From Bacillota bacterium (GTDB lineage Bacteria; Bacillota_I; Bacilli_A; RFN20; CAG-826), in contig VHBF01000037.1 in NCBI GenBank assembly GCA_016872075.1, positions 1 through 5,216 on the forward strand: a DNA stretch of 5,216 bases, given 5' to 3'. Below are positions 1 through 5,216 of the stretch, in pieces. The position numbers and the translations under genes are program-made. The number at the start of each line of letters is the position of its first letter. Positions within the stretch are counted from its first letter, which is position 1. The notes below the pieces were generated by a model. That model had not been told where the DNA came from and ran no database searches. It saw nothing but the letters and a program-made list of their open reading frames with translations.

Positions 1-695
1 AGCATCGCAACAAGTGAAGGAATCATCCACCATAGATGCTGCTGCCATTGTTTGATGAGTGTTTGAGGTTTTAACAGCAAAGCGAAATTGGATAATAACG
101 GCATTGCTAATAAGGTTAAATAAAATTCCATATACGCGATCTTGAATTCAAAAAATTGCAGGCCAATCAACCACTTCACTTCTTCTGTGACAGCATATAC
201 TTCACCATCGACATAAATCACTTGTCCTGCAAACAGCAAACGATAAAAGGGAAAGTATCGATAAAGGGTATAAAGTAGGTTGATGCCCACGAATGCTGCT
301 AAGCCTAATAGAATGGGTTTTAATATCACACCATAAGGTAAACGATAATACTTCACCGCGAAAAAACCCAAAAGATAAACCCCGGAGAAACCAACAGAAA
401 GTAAGCCATTTCTTAACCAAGTTCCAGATTCCAAATAGAGTGGTGAAATCCCCATAAATAAAGTAAAAATCGTCATGCTTGTCAGCATCAGACCGATATC
501 CGTACGTTGATTGTCTGATAATTTCGCATAATGTAACACAAACAAAAACAGTCCTAAACCTAAAGCGATTAATAAATACACAGAAGGGATACCTAAAAAT
601 TGAAAGCCAACCAAGGCTAAAATCTGCGTAATCAAAATCGGGATTAATTGCTGCCATTGAAATTGCAGCAAATCGGTTTTACCAGTACGCGCCAT
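1..695 (-). CDS. Polytopic membrane protein, Wzy/O-antigen-ligase-like (3' end outside window)
   Basis: The frame is open for 231 codons from an ATG at 695 down to the left edge, so the C-terminus is missing. Translating the minus strand gives a very hydrophobic protein. Likely membrane segments lie near residues 17-36, 38-56, 66-88, 97-115, 123-145 and 186-208, and another starts near 221. A longer, more polar and aromatic stretch at about 146-185 looks like an external loop. This layout fits polysaccharide polymerases/ligases of the Wzy or O-antigen ligase type, which join repeat units on the outer membrane face. I see no decisive motif, so the function is inferred from topology and neighbourhood. 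The start is supported by AAAAGG at 702-707, six bases upstream. The first 17 nt overlap the end of the preceding gene (679-1632), implying co-transcription and probably coupled translation. It could instead be another multi-spanning transporter or flippase-like protein. Confidence 0.72.
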   Translation of the reverse strand, partial: MARTGKTDLLQFQWQQLIPILITQILALVGFQFLGIPSVYLLIALGLGLFLFVLHYAKLSDNQRTDIGLMLTSMTIFTLFMGISPLYLESGTWLRNGLLSVGFSGVYLLGFFAVKYYRLPYGVILKPILLGLAAFVGINLLYTLYRYFPFYRLLFAGQVIYVDGEVYAVTEEVKWLIGLQFFEFKIAYMEFYLTLLAMPLLSNFALLLKPQTLIKQWQQHLWWMIPSLVAM

Positions 696-1632
696 GTTCA
701 ACCTTTTCTGCCCCTAATGGTTTGTCGCTAGGGCGAATCCATTCCTGATTAAGATAACGATTGACGTGCGTTCTTTTTTCCCAACGTTTGCCCATGATTC
801 CAAACATGGTTTGCGTCGCCCCGCCCGTTTGAATCGCTTGGCGACCCATCGTCTTGATAAACCAGCATAAATGCGAACCATAAGCACCTGCACCGATCAG
901 CGCAATGTCAAAATCATGTTTCATGATATCCACTTTCATCGCATCTAAAGCTTCAAACCAATTGGCGAACCTTGAATCCAGTTGATCCCCAATCGTTTGC
1001 ACCGCTTTCACCGTGATTAATTGAAAGTTAGGGATCACGCCTTGGGGAAATAATCGAGTTCTTTTTTGATATTGTTTTTCAATATCGTTGGCAAAAGGGG
1101 AAACGACCAAGACGCGTTTACCTTCTAGACTTTTTAGCCAATCACCACGAAGCGGTTCAAAAGCTTCATATTGAATCACATAGGGCGATTGAAAATATCG
1201 TTGAAACATGTAGGCCTCCATGTGAATCCCAGAGACACCAAACACATCTGTTTTTTTCGCTTCCTTCATAAAATGTTTCGCATAATACGTTAATGATTTA
1301 TCATCAGTTGGAAAAAAACCAGCATTATTCTTCATGCTCCACCTGACGATGGGTTTAAATGTTTTTTTAATCCCAAGTAAGATTTTTTCATAATTGTGAA
1401 TGGCACCCATTTCCACTGCACCGATCCGCACTGCGGCAAAAGGTTCTCCCTTTTCAATAAGCGTTTTTAAAGTTTGATTTCCCGATTGCAACGTCAGGTT
1501 TCGATGACTTAAAAATCGATGCGTAGGCGGTTTGATCCGAAATAGTTTCCACTTTAAAACGTGAATTGAGTTTTTTAAAAAAGCTCGATAATAGTAATAA
1601 CGCTTGAGTGGTAAATTAGCTTGGGTGGACAT
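679..1632 (-). CDS. Uncharacterised polysaccharide-locus protein, possibly glycosyltransferase-like
   Basis: A 317-residue soluble protein. The N-terminus is basic and aromatic (residues 10-35, with four tyrosines in a row), and there is no signal peptide or membrane span. Conserved-looking blocks are RIGAVE at 69-74, FFP at 106-108, a beta-strand-like GKRVLVVSPF at 171-180, FDIALIGAGAYG at 241-252, GGATQTMFGI at 270-279 followed by GKRW, and a C-terminal EHGAYW. I recognise this pattern, notably the GAGAYG...GG.TQ..FGI.GKRW core, from proteins usually annotated hypothetical inside exopolysaccharide and capsule clusters. The RIGAVE block recalls the acidic motif near the N-terminus of GT-D-fold glycosyltransferases, but that link is only suggestive. 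The gene overlaps the downstream membrane protein gene by 17 nt, supporting a shared role in surface polysaccharide synthesis. The ATG at 1632 follows AAAGG by only two bases and a TATAAT by seven, so the mRNA may be nearly leaderless. Confidence 0.85.
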   Translation of the reverse strand: MSTQANLPLKRYYYYRAFLKNSIHVLKWKLFRIKPPTHRFLSHRNLTLQSGNQTLKTLIEKGEPFAAVRIGAVEMGAIHNYEKILLGIKKTFKPIVRWSMKNNAGFFPTDDKSLTYYAKHFMKEAKKTDVFGVSGIHMEAYMFQRYFQSPYVIQYEAFEPLRGDWLKSLEGKRVLVVSPFANDIEKQYQKRTRLFPQGVIPNFQLITVKAVQTIGDQLDSRFANWFEALDAMKVDIMKHDFDIALIGAGAYGSHLCWFIKTMGRQAIQTGGATQTMFGIMGKRWEKRTHVNRYLNQEWIRPSDKPLGAEKVEHGAYW

Positions 1633-1639
1633 TACCTTT

Positions 1640-1645
1640 ATTATA
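1640..1645 (-). promoter_or_regulatory. Candidate -10 box directly upstream of the 679-1632 gene
   Basis: Minus-strand TATAAT is a perfect -10 hexamer ending seven bases before the ATG at 1632. Transcription would start at or within a base of the start codon, leaving little or no leader. No good -35 is visible: the 17-bp-spaced position (1663-1668) reads CAACAA and lies in the loop of the preceding terminator. Since the upstream phosphofructokinase ends at that terminator, the polysaccharide pair needs its own promoter or read-through. Confidence 0.45.
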
Positions 1646-1653
1646 CAAATAAA

Positions 1654-1678
1654 AAACCGAGGTTGTTGCCCTCGGTTT
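1654..1678 (-). terminator. Intrinsic terminator after the phosphofructokinase gene
   Basis: Perfect 9-bp inverted repeat: AAACCGAGG at 1654-1662 and CCTCGGTTT at 1670-1678, around a 7-nt loop. Read on the minus strand the hairpin runs directly into a T tract (complement of 1651-1656). It starts 11 nt after the stop codon of the phosphofructokinase gene, so it ends that transcript before the polysaccharide genes. Confidence 0.9.
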
Positions 1679-1689
1679 GTGATGTTGTG

Positions 1690-2889
1690 TTATTTTACTT
1701 TAGCTTTTTTTAAGATGGCGCGTTTGATTAAACCATTTTCATAGACAAATTTAGGACTTCCCTTTAATAAGGGTCTGACATATCGCTTCATCAAGGTACC
1801 TTCACCATGAACATCCATCACTTGTTCTGGTGAGAGTTTCTTTTCTACGTTGGCAATTTTATTGAGTTTTTGTAATTTGAAACTGACTTTAAAGGGTTCA
1901 TCGCTCTTACGGGAGATAACTACCATTGAATCTGTTTTACCTTTGACAGCTTTTTTAACTGCAATAGAAGAAACTTTGATTGCTTCTTTGGAATCAACTA
2001 AGGTAATGTATTGGGCAGCGGCCCGTTGCATTAAAGAGAATTCAATCGGTCTAGTACTATAACCAAAACGGTCTTTCACGATTTGCGCTAATTGGTAGGC
2101 AACCCCACCCATTTGCACGTGACCAAAACCATCCACTTCTTTTCCTTGATGAGGCATTTGGGCAAGGATACCTTCAGAAATGACAAACAAACCTTTTTTC
2201 TTTTTTTCATATACTTGTTTGACTTCTTCTAAAAAGGTTTCTAAATTAAAGGTATCTTCAGGTAAATAAATCCGGTCGGCTTTGACTTCACCTTCGAGAA
2301 GCGTTGCCACTGCTGTTAACCATCCGGCATTACGACCCATTACTTCGACAATCGCCACTTTACCTTTGTTATACACTAAGTTATCGATGGCAACATCTTG
2401 TAAAGTTTGTAAGACAAATTTTGCGGCAGAGGGAAATCCTAAACAGTGATCGGTATTGGCAAGATCATTATCAATGGTCTTGGGAATGCCAATGACATTG
2501 CAATCATATCCCACTTCTTTCATTAATTTGGATAATTTATGGCAGGTGTCCATGGAGTCATTCCCGCCATTCACGAGTAAATAACCAATATTGTATTTTT
2601 TTAGGGTGGCGAGGATTTTTTGATAATCCAAATGATTAACATCACTACTTAATTTATAACGAGCGGTACCTAAAATTGCTCCTGGCGTTTGCGGTAACAA
2701 TTCAACTGTTTCTTCAGATTCTTGTCTTAAGTCGATTAAATTATCGTTTAAAACCCCTTCTATCCCGTATAAGGAGGCAAAGATTCCACCAATTTCTGGA
2801 TGTTTTTTCGCTTCCTTAATCACCCCATATAAGGAGGTGTTAATCACTGAGGTAGGCCCACCGGATTGAAAATATAATAAGTTCTTCAT
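1690..2889 (-). CDS. pfp: 6-phosphofructokinase, pyrophosphate-dependent type
   Basis: A 399-residue cytoplasmic enzyme that phosphorylates fructose 6-phosphate to fructose 1,6-bisphosphate, the committed glycolytic step. Phosphofructokinase motifs appear in order: SGGPTSVIN at 9-17 (phosphoryl-donor loop), GGNDS at 108-112, PKTIDND at 136-142 with the catalytic aspartates, MGRNAGW at 184-190, SEG at 238-240, and RPIEFSLMQR at 280-289 (sugar-phosphate binding). ATP enzymes normally have GGDGS and PGTIDND. The Asp at 111 in place of Gly and the Lys at 137 in place of Gly are the known markers of pyrophosphate-using enzymes, whose reaction is reversible. GGND, rather than GGDD, is seen in a distinct bacterial subgroup. 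At about 400 residues it is longer than the roughly 320-residue ATP form, as expected. The ATG at 2889 follows AAAAAGGA (2898-2905) by eight bases. The gene is monocistronic, divergent from the glycosyltransferase operon and closed by a terminator at 1654-1678. Donor specificity is inferred from residues only. Confidence 0.95.
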   Translation of the reverse strand: MKNLLYFQSGGPTSVINTSLYGVIKEAKKHPEIGGIFASLYGIEGVLNDNLIDLRQESEETVELLPQTPGAILGTARYKLSSDVNHLDYQKILATLKKYNIGYLLVNGGNDSMDTCHKLSKLMKEVGYDCNVIGIPKTIDNDLANTDHCLGFPSAAKFVLQTLQDVAIDNLVYNKGKVAIVEVMGRNAGWLTAVATLLEGEVKADRIYLPEDTFNLETFLEEVKQVYEKKKKGLFVISEGILAQMPHQGKEVDGFGHVQMGGVAYQLAQIVKDRFGYSTRPIEFSLMQRAAAQYITLVDSKEAIKVSSIAVKKAVKGKTDSMVVISRKSDEPFKVSFKLQKLNKIANVEKKLSPEQVMDVHGEGTLMKRYVRPLLKGSPKFVYENGLIKRAILKKAKVK

Positions 2890-2913
2890 TTTTTGAATCC
2901 TTTTTCAATCCAT

Positions 2914-2919
2914 ATTATA
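2914..2919 (-). promoter_or_regulatory. -10 box of the phosphofructokinase promoter
   Basis: Minus-strand TATAAT (complement of 2914-2919) lies 24 nt before the ATG. This predicts a start of transcription near 2907 and a leader of about 18 nt carrying the AAAAAGGA ribosome site. The region 16-18 bp upstream (GTTCAT around 2936-2941) is a poor -35 match, so the promoter may depend on an activator, or the -35 may simply be degenerate. Confidence 0.55.
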
Positions 2920-3040
2920 CAATTTTCATCAATAAATGAACTTTAAAAATGAAGTATCTATTTGAGTCATATTTTTTTGATTATTCAGTTTTCTTTCACT
3001 GTTTCAAGGAATTGTTGTTAATTTGAAATCCAATTTGCCC

Positions 3041-3046
3041 TATAAT
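3041..3046 (+). promoter_or_regulatory. -10 box of the glycosyltransferase-fructokinase operon
   Basis: A perfect TATAAT whose end is six bases before the GTG at 3053, so the predicted first transcribed base coincides with that codon. Possible -35 elements are weak: TTAATT at 3018-3023 (17-bp spacing) or TTGTTA at 3015-3020 (20-bp spacing). The box lies inside the reading-frame extension that starts at the TTG at 3023, which argues against that longer start. A chance TATAAT in AT-rich DNA cannot be excluded. Confidence 0.5.
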
Positions 3047-3052
3047 GGAAAT

Positions 3053-4081
3053 GTGAAAAAAGTAAAAGTAATATCTGTGGGCGTATTTTCCAAAGCCACC
3101 TCCGTTCCTGGGCAAGGGGTTGGCGCAGCCTATATCGAACAATTAAACCTTATCCAACAATCCAAAAAATTAAATGTTGTTTTAAAGGGTACTGGTAAGC
3201 TCGATCTCATTCATATCCATACGGTGAATTTTCGTTATTGGATTGCCATGTTATTTATTAGCATTCCCAAAGTCGTGTATGTGCATTTTTTACCAAGTAC
3301 ATTAGGTACCTCGATTAAATTACCAAAAATATTTTTTGGAATCTTAAAGTGGTATATCAAAATGTTTTATAAAACCGCAAGTTATCTTGTGGTCGTCAAC
3401 CCAATCTTTATTGAACCATTAGTTAAAATGGGTATTAAAAGAGAACGAATTACTTTTATTCCTAATTTTGTGGACGAAAGTAAATTCACGATTTCTGACT
3501 CCCGGGCCAAAGTTAGAAAAGCATGGCAAGTAAAACGGTTTACCGTGTTAGGGGTTGGCCAAGTCCAACATCGCAAAGGGGTCATCGATTTTGTTGAAAC
3601 TGCTAAAAAACTGCCGCAACTTGATTTCATTTGGGCGGGGGGGTTCTCCTTTAAAGGTTTAACTGCAGGATATGAAGAATTAAAAAATGTGATGGAAAAT
3701 CCACCTGCGAATGTCAGATTTTTAGGCATTATTCCTCGTGAAAGAATGAAGGAACTTTATCATGCGTGTGATTTATTTTTCTTACCATCCTATGATGAAT
3801 TGATGCCGATGAGTGTGCTTGAGGCTGCTGTGTGCAATAAACCGATTCTCCTACGTGACCTTGAACTATACCAACCTGTTTTCCATGGGCAATATTTATC
3901 TGCCCATTCCGTAGATGGATTTGTTAAAATAGTGAAACAACTTAGCGAAGATGAACAAGCGTACCAACAATCCCTTGCCCATCCCACTTGGTTGAAAGCC
4001 CATTATCAACGCGGGGCGATTCTTAAAAAATGGGAAGATTATTATCAGGAGGTCTTAGACCAACATGCCAAAACTAATTAG
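3053..4081 (+). CDS. Glycosyltransferase family 4 (GT-B fold), possible glycolipid glycosyltransferase
   Basis: A 342-residue retaining glycosyltransferase, probably using a UDP-sugar at the cytoplasmic membrane face. Residues, counted from the GTG: GQGVGAAY at 20-27 (acceptor-side glycine loop), DLIHIHT at 51-57, PNFV at 137-140 before the domain hinge, then the donor domain with GVGQVQHRKG at 167-176, WAGGFSF at 194-200, and the GT4 E-x7-E signature (Glu249, Glu257) in PSYDELMPMSVLEA. There is no membrane span; basic, aromatic helices near 90-115 could touch the bilayer. The GQGVG start plus GQVQ.RKG and WAGGFSF resembles Firmicute/Mollicute GT4 proteins, which from memory include enzymes adding a second sugar to glucosyl-diacylglycerol; that assignment is tentative. 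Start choice: GTG at 3053 gives a typical N-terminus but has no usable Shine-Dalgarno; the in-frame TTG at 3023 has AAGGA at 3006-3010, 12 nt away, and adds ten unlikely residues. The gene overlaps the fructokinase gene by 17 nt. Confidence 0.9.
   Translation: MKKVKVISVGVFSKATSVPGQGVGAAYIEQLNLIQQSKKLNVVLKGTGKLDLIHIHTVNFRYWIAMLFISIPKVVYVHFLPSTLGTSIKLPKIFFGILKWYIKMFYKTASYLVVVNPIFIEPLVKMGIKRERITFIPNFVDESKFTISDSRAKVRKAWQVKRFTVLGVGQVQHRKGVIDFVETAKKLPQLDFIWAGGFSFKGLTAGYEELKNVMENPPANVRFLGIIPRERMKELYHACDLFFLPSYDELMPMSVLEAAVCNKPILLRDLELYQPVFHGQYLSAHSVDGFVKIVKQLSEDEQAYQQSLAHPTWLKAHYQRGAILKKWEDYYQEVLDQHAKTN
4047..4053 (+). promoter_or_regulatory. Strong ribosome binding site for the fructokinase gene
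   Basis: AGGAGGT, a near-perfect Shine-Dalgarno, lies within the last codons of the glycosyltransferase gene, 11 nt before the ATG at 4065. It fixes the fructokinase start and shows that the kinase can initiate independently while the upstream gene is still being translated. Confidence 0.85.
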
Positions 4082-5012
4082 TATCGGTGAAGCCTTAATT
4101 GATCAAGTTAAACAAGGTGTCAAATTAATTGGAAAATTCGCAGCAGGCGCTCCTGCCAATGTTGCGAGTATGGTTGCCATCCTCGGTCAAAAAAGTATGT
4201 TAATTTCAAAAATTGGTGACGATGAAGAAGGTAAAATCGTTTTACAAACCTTACAAGCCAAAGGCGTCGATGTCTCGCAAGTGAAAGTCACAGATGCCCA
4301 TGACACCACGGTTGCGAAAGTTCAAGTGGATAAAAAAGGGCAACGAACCTTTACCTTTGACCGTCGTAATGCTGCTGATTTATTTTTAATAAAAGAAGAA
4401 ATCGATGCCACGTTATTTGAGGCTAACGATGTCTTCCATTTTGGCAGTGTCAACTTAGTCCCATCATTATCGAGAAAAGCACATGAATATGCGCTTGATA
4501 TCGCCAAGAAAAATGGTTTAATTATTTCTTTTGATCCCAACCTTCGTTTTAATTTATGGCCAAGTCCAATCGCCCTTCGTGAAACCGTGAAGGAGTTCAT
4601 GGTCGGTGTTGATTTATTAAAAGTCACAGAAGAAGAATTAAATTTTATATTTCCTGACATCACCTTAGAAGCGGCGATTGAAAAAGTCTTTCAAGCAAAA
4701 GTCACATGGTTAATCCTATCTAAGGGTGACCAAGGAGTAGCCTTATATCAAGCGAAGCAAAAACCAATCATAATTAAAGGTACAAAAGTGAAAGTGGTCG
4801 ATACCACTGGTGCTGGAGATGCTTTAATTGGGTCGATGATTGCCAAGATTTTACAAGCAGAATTATCCAAAAATAAATTAGCATCCAGTGCAACCAAGAT
4901 GAAAGAGTTTGCGACCTATGCGAATGAAGTAGCAGCCTTAGCCTGCACTAAATCTGGGGCAATTGAATCGTTCCCGACTTTAGATACCTTAAAAAAAGCA
5001 AAGATTAAATAA
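4065..5012 (+). CDS. PfkB-family carbohydrate kinase, probable fructokinase
   Basis: A 315-residue cytoplasmic sugar kinase, the usual length for the PfkB/ribokinase family; fructokinases of this family turn fructose and ATP into fructose 6-phosphate. The order is: GEALID at 8-13 (substrate strand), AAGAPANVA at 26-34 (sugar-binding glycine motif, signature 1), KIGDDEEG at 49-56, FGSVNL at 126-131, FDPNLR at 156-161 followed by LW, KVTEEE at 186-191 (magnesium/phosphate region), SKGDQG at 219-224, and DTTGAGD at 246-252 with the catalytic base Asp252 (signature 2). The FDPNLR..LW and KVTEEE blocks favour fructokinase over ribokinase or 1-phosphofructokinase; 2-keto-3-deoxygluconate kinase is the main alternative. 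It is the second gene of the operon, overlapping the glycosyltransferase gene by 17 nt. Its product would feed the divergently encoded phosphofructokinase. No fructose transporter gene is visible in the window. Confidence 0.93.
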   Translation: MPKLISIGEALIDQVKQGVKLIGKFAAGAPANVASMVAILGQKSMLISKIGDDEEGKIVLQTLQAKGVDVSQVKVTDAHDTTVAKVQVDKKGQRTFTFDRRNAADLFLIKEEIDATLFEANDVFHFGSVNLVPSLSRKAHEYALDIAKKNGLIISFDPNLRFNLWPSPIALRETVKEFMVGVDLLKVTEEELNFIFPDITLEAAIEKVFQAKVTWLILSKGDQGVALYQAKQKPIIIKGTKVKVVDTTGAGDALIGSMIAKILQAELSKNKLASSATKMKEFATYANEVAALACTKSGAIESFPTLDTLKKAKIK

Positions 5013-5026
5013 AAAGTAAGACAATC

Positions 5027-5052
5027 AAAACCCAAGCAAAGCTTGGGTTTTT
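5027..5052. terminator. Bidirectional intrinsic terminator between convergent genes
   Basis: An 11-bp perfect stem, AAAACCCAAGC at 5027-5037 and GCTTGGGTTTT at 5041-5051, with a 3-nt AAA loop. The plus strand continues as T and then CTTT, and the minus-strand reading also has T residues after the stem (complement of the A run at 5027-5030). It lies 14 nt after the fructokinase stop and 8 nt after the stop of the converging minus-strand gene, so it can end both transcripts. Confidence 0.9.
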
Positions 5053-5059
5053 CTTTGAC

Positions 5060-5216
5060 TTAATCGAAATCGGTGATTAAAAAATTCGTAAATTGCCAAA
5101 CATCACTTGGATCAATACGTGGGCGATTATATCCTTTAAATTCATTGTAGTAATTCTTAAGTGGATGCCAATCAAACGGTTGGGAAATAAAGGTTCCTAA
5201 ATAAGGTTTTGCAATC
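5060..5216 (-). CDS. C-terminal end of an unidentified protein (5' end outside window)
   Basis: The minus strand has an open frame of 51 codons from the right edge to a TAA at 5060-5062. The translation looks like real protein: aromatic-rich, balanced in charge, with blocks such as PYLGTFISQPFDWHP, NRPRIDPSD and VWQFTN, ending in ITDFD. The first base at the edge is the end of a split codon. The gene converges on the terminator at 5027-5052, as expected for a genuine gene end. The VWQFTN block faintly recalls the WQYTS found near the end of GH25 lysozymes, but the catalytic part is not visible and the following residues do not match well. I do not assign a function. Confidence 0.7.
   Translation of the reverse strand, partial: IAKPYLGTFISQPFDWHPLKNYYNEFKGYNRPRIDPSDVWQFTNFLITDFD

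Noticed and set aside
202..657. Open frame of 151 codons on the minus strand
   Set aside because: It lies inside the 1-695 membrane protein gene in another frame of the same strand. The in-gene frame is open over the whole stretch, has a ribosome site and gives regular membrane segments; this one shows cysteine- and serine-rich noise.
1850..2495. Plus-strand open frames of 70 and 63 codons (1850-2062 and 2304-2495)
   Set aside because: Both are antisense to the phosphofructokinase gene, whose motifs span them. They have no ribosome site or recognisable protein.
2891..3022. Possible small RNA or riboswitch in the divergent spacer
   Set aside because: No strong hairpin or terminator is visible here, and predicted leaders on both sides are too short for a riboswitch.
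3023..3052. Ten-codon N-terminal extension of the glycosyltransferase from TTG at 3023
   Set aside because: It adds residues unlike a GT4 N-terminus, uses a Shine-Dalgarno 12 nt away, and covers a perfect TATAAT. Kept as the alternative start, not the preferred one.
679..4081. Identical 17-nt overlaps at 679-695 and 4065-4081 as a shared signal
   Set aside because: The overlap lengths match but the sequences differ, and the genes are on opposite strands. Short overlaps are ordinary in operons, so this is coincidence.
3382..4663. Minus-strand open frames of 115, 65 and 113 codons (3382-3729, 3790-3987, 4322-4663)
   Set aside because: They are antisense to the glycosyltransferase and fructokinase genes. 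Their sequences mirror the conserved sense motifs and lack independent signals.
1..5216. Mobile element, CRISPR array, toxin-antitoxin or defence genes
   Set aside because: No transposase or integrase motifs, terminal inverted repeats, spaced direct repeats or small paired genes were seen. The window reads as ordinary metabolic and surface-glycan genes.

Overview
AT-rich bacterial window holding six genes, two of them cut by the window edges. Four are complete or nearly so, and none has an internal stop under the standard code. The flavour is low-GC Gram-positive or Mollicutes-related: AT-rich codon use, AGGAGG/AAAGG ribosome sites, a pyrophosphate-type phosphofructokinase, and start codons lying very close to TATAAT boxes. 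UGA is not read as tryptophan, because Trp is TGG and every frame closes on TAA or TAG. This excludes the Mycoplasma/Spiroplasma code but allows an Acholeplasma- or Izemoplasma-like lineage, or an Erysipelotrichia-type Firmicute. The taxon is an inference.

Left part (1-1632, minus strand): two overlapping genes of cell-surface polysaccharide type. The upstream one (679-1632) belongs to an uncharacterised family often found in exopolysaccharide/capsule loci. The downstream one (1-695, cut at the left edge) is a multi-spanning membrane protein resembling O-antigen/capsule polymerases or ligases. They overlap by 17 nt and look like one transcript, with a possible promoter right at the first start codon.

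Middle (1633-3052): a 6-phosphofructokinase on the minus strand, with its own -10 box and Shine-Dalgarno. It ends at an intrinsic terminator (1654-1678) that separates it from the polysaccharide pair. Its active-site residues (GGND, PKTIDND) are of the pyrophosphate-using type.

Right part (3053-5216): divergent from the phosphofructokinase lies a two-gene plus-strand operon, a GT4 glycosyltransferase followed by a PfkB-family fructokinase. They overlap by 17 nt, with the kinase's AGGAGG inside the glycosyltransferase. The operon ends at a hairpin (5027-5052) that can serve both strands. The C-terminal 51 codons of an unidentified minus-strand gene converge on it from the right edge.

Together the window combines sugar catabolism (fructose to fructose 6-phosphate to fructose 1,6-bisphosphate) with glycoconjugate synthesis. 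The glycosyltransferase may act on a membrane glycolipid. I see no mobile element, CRISPR array, tRNA, rRNA or defence system. The most unusual features are the possible leaderless starts at two genes and the uncharacterised polysaccharide protein.
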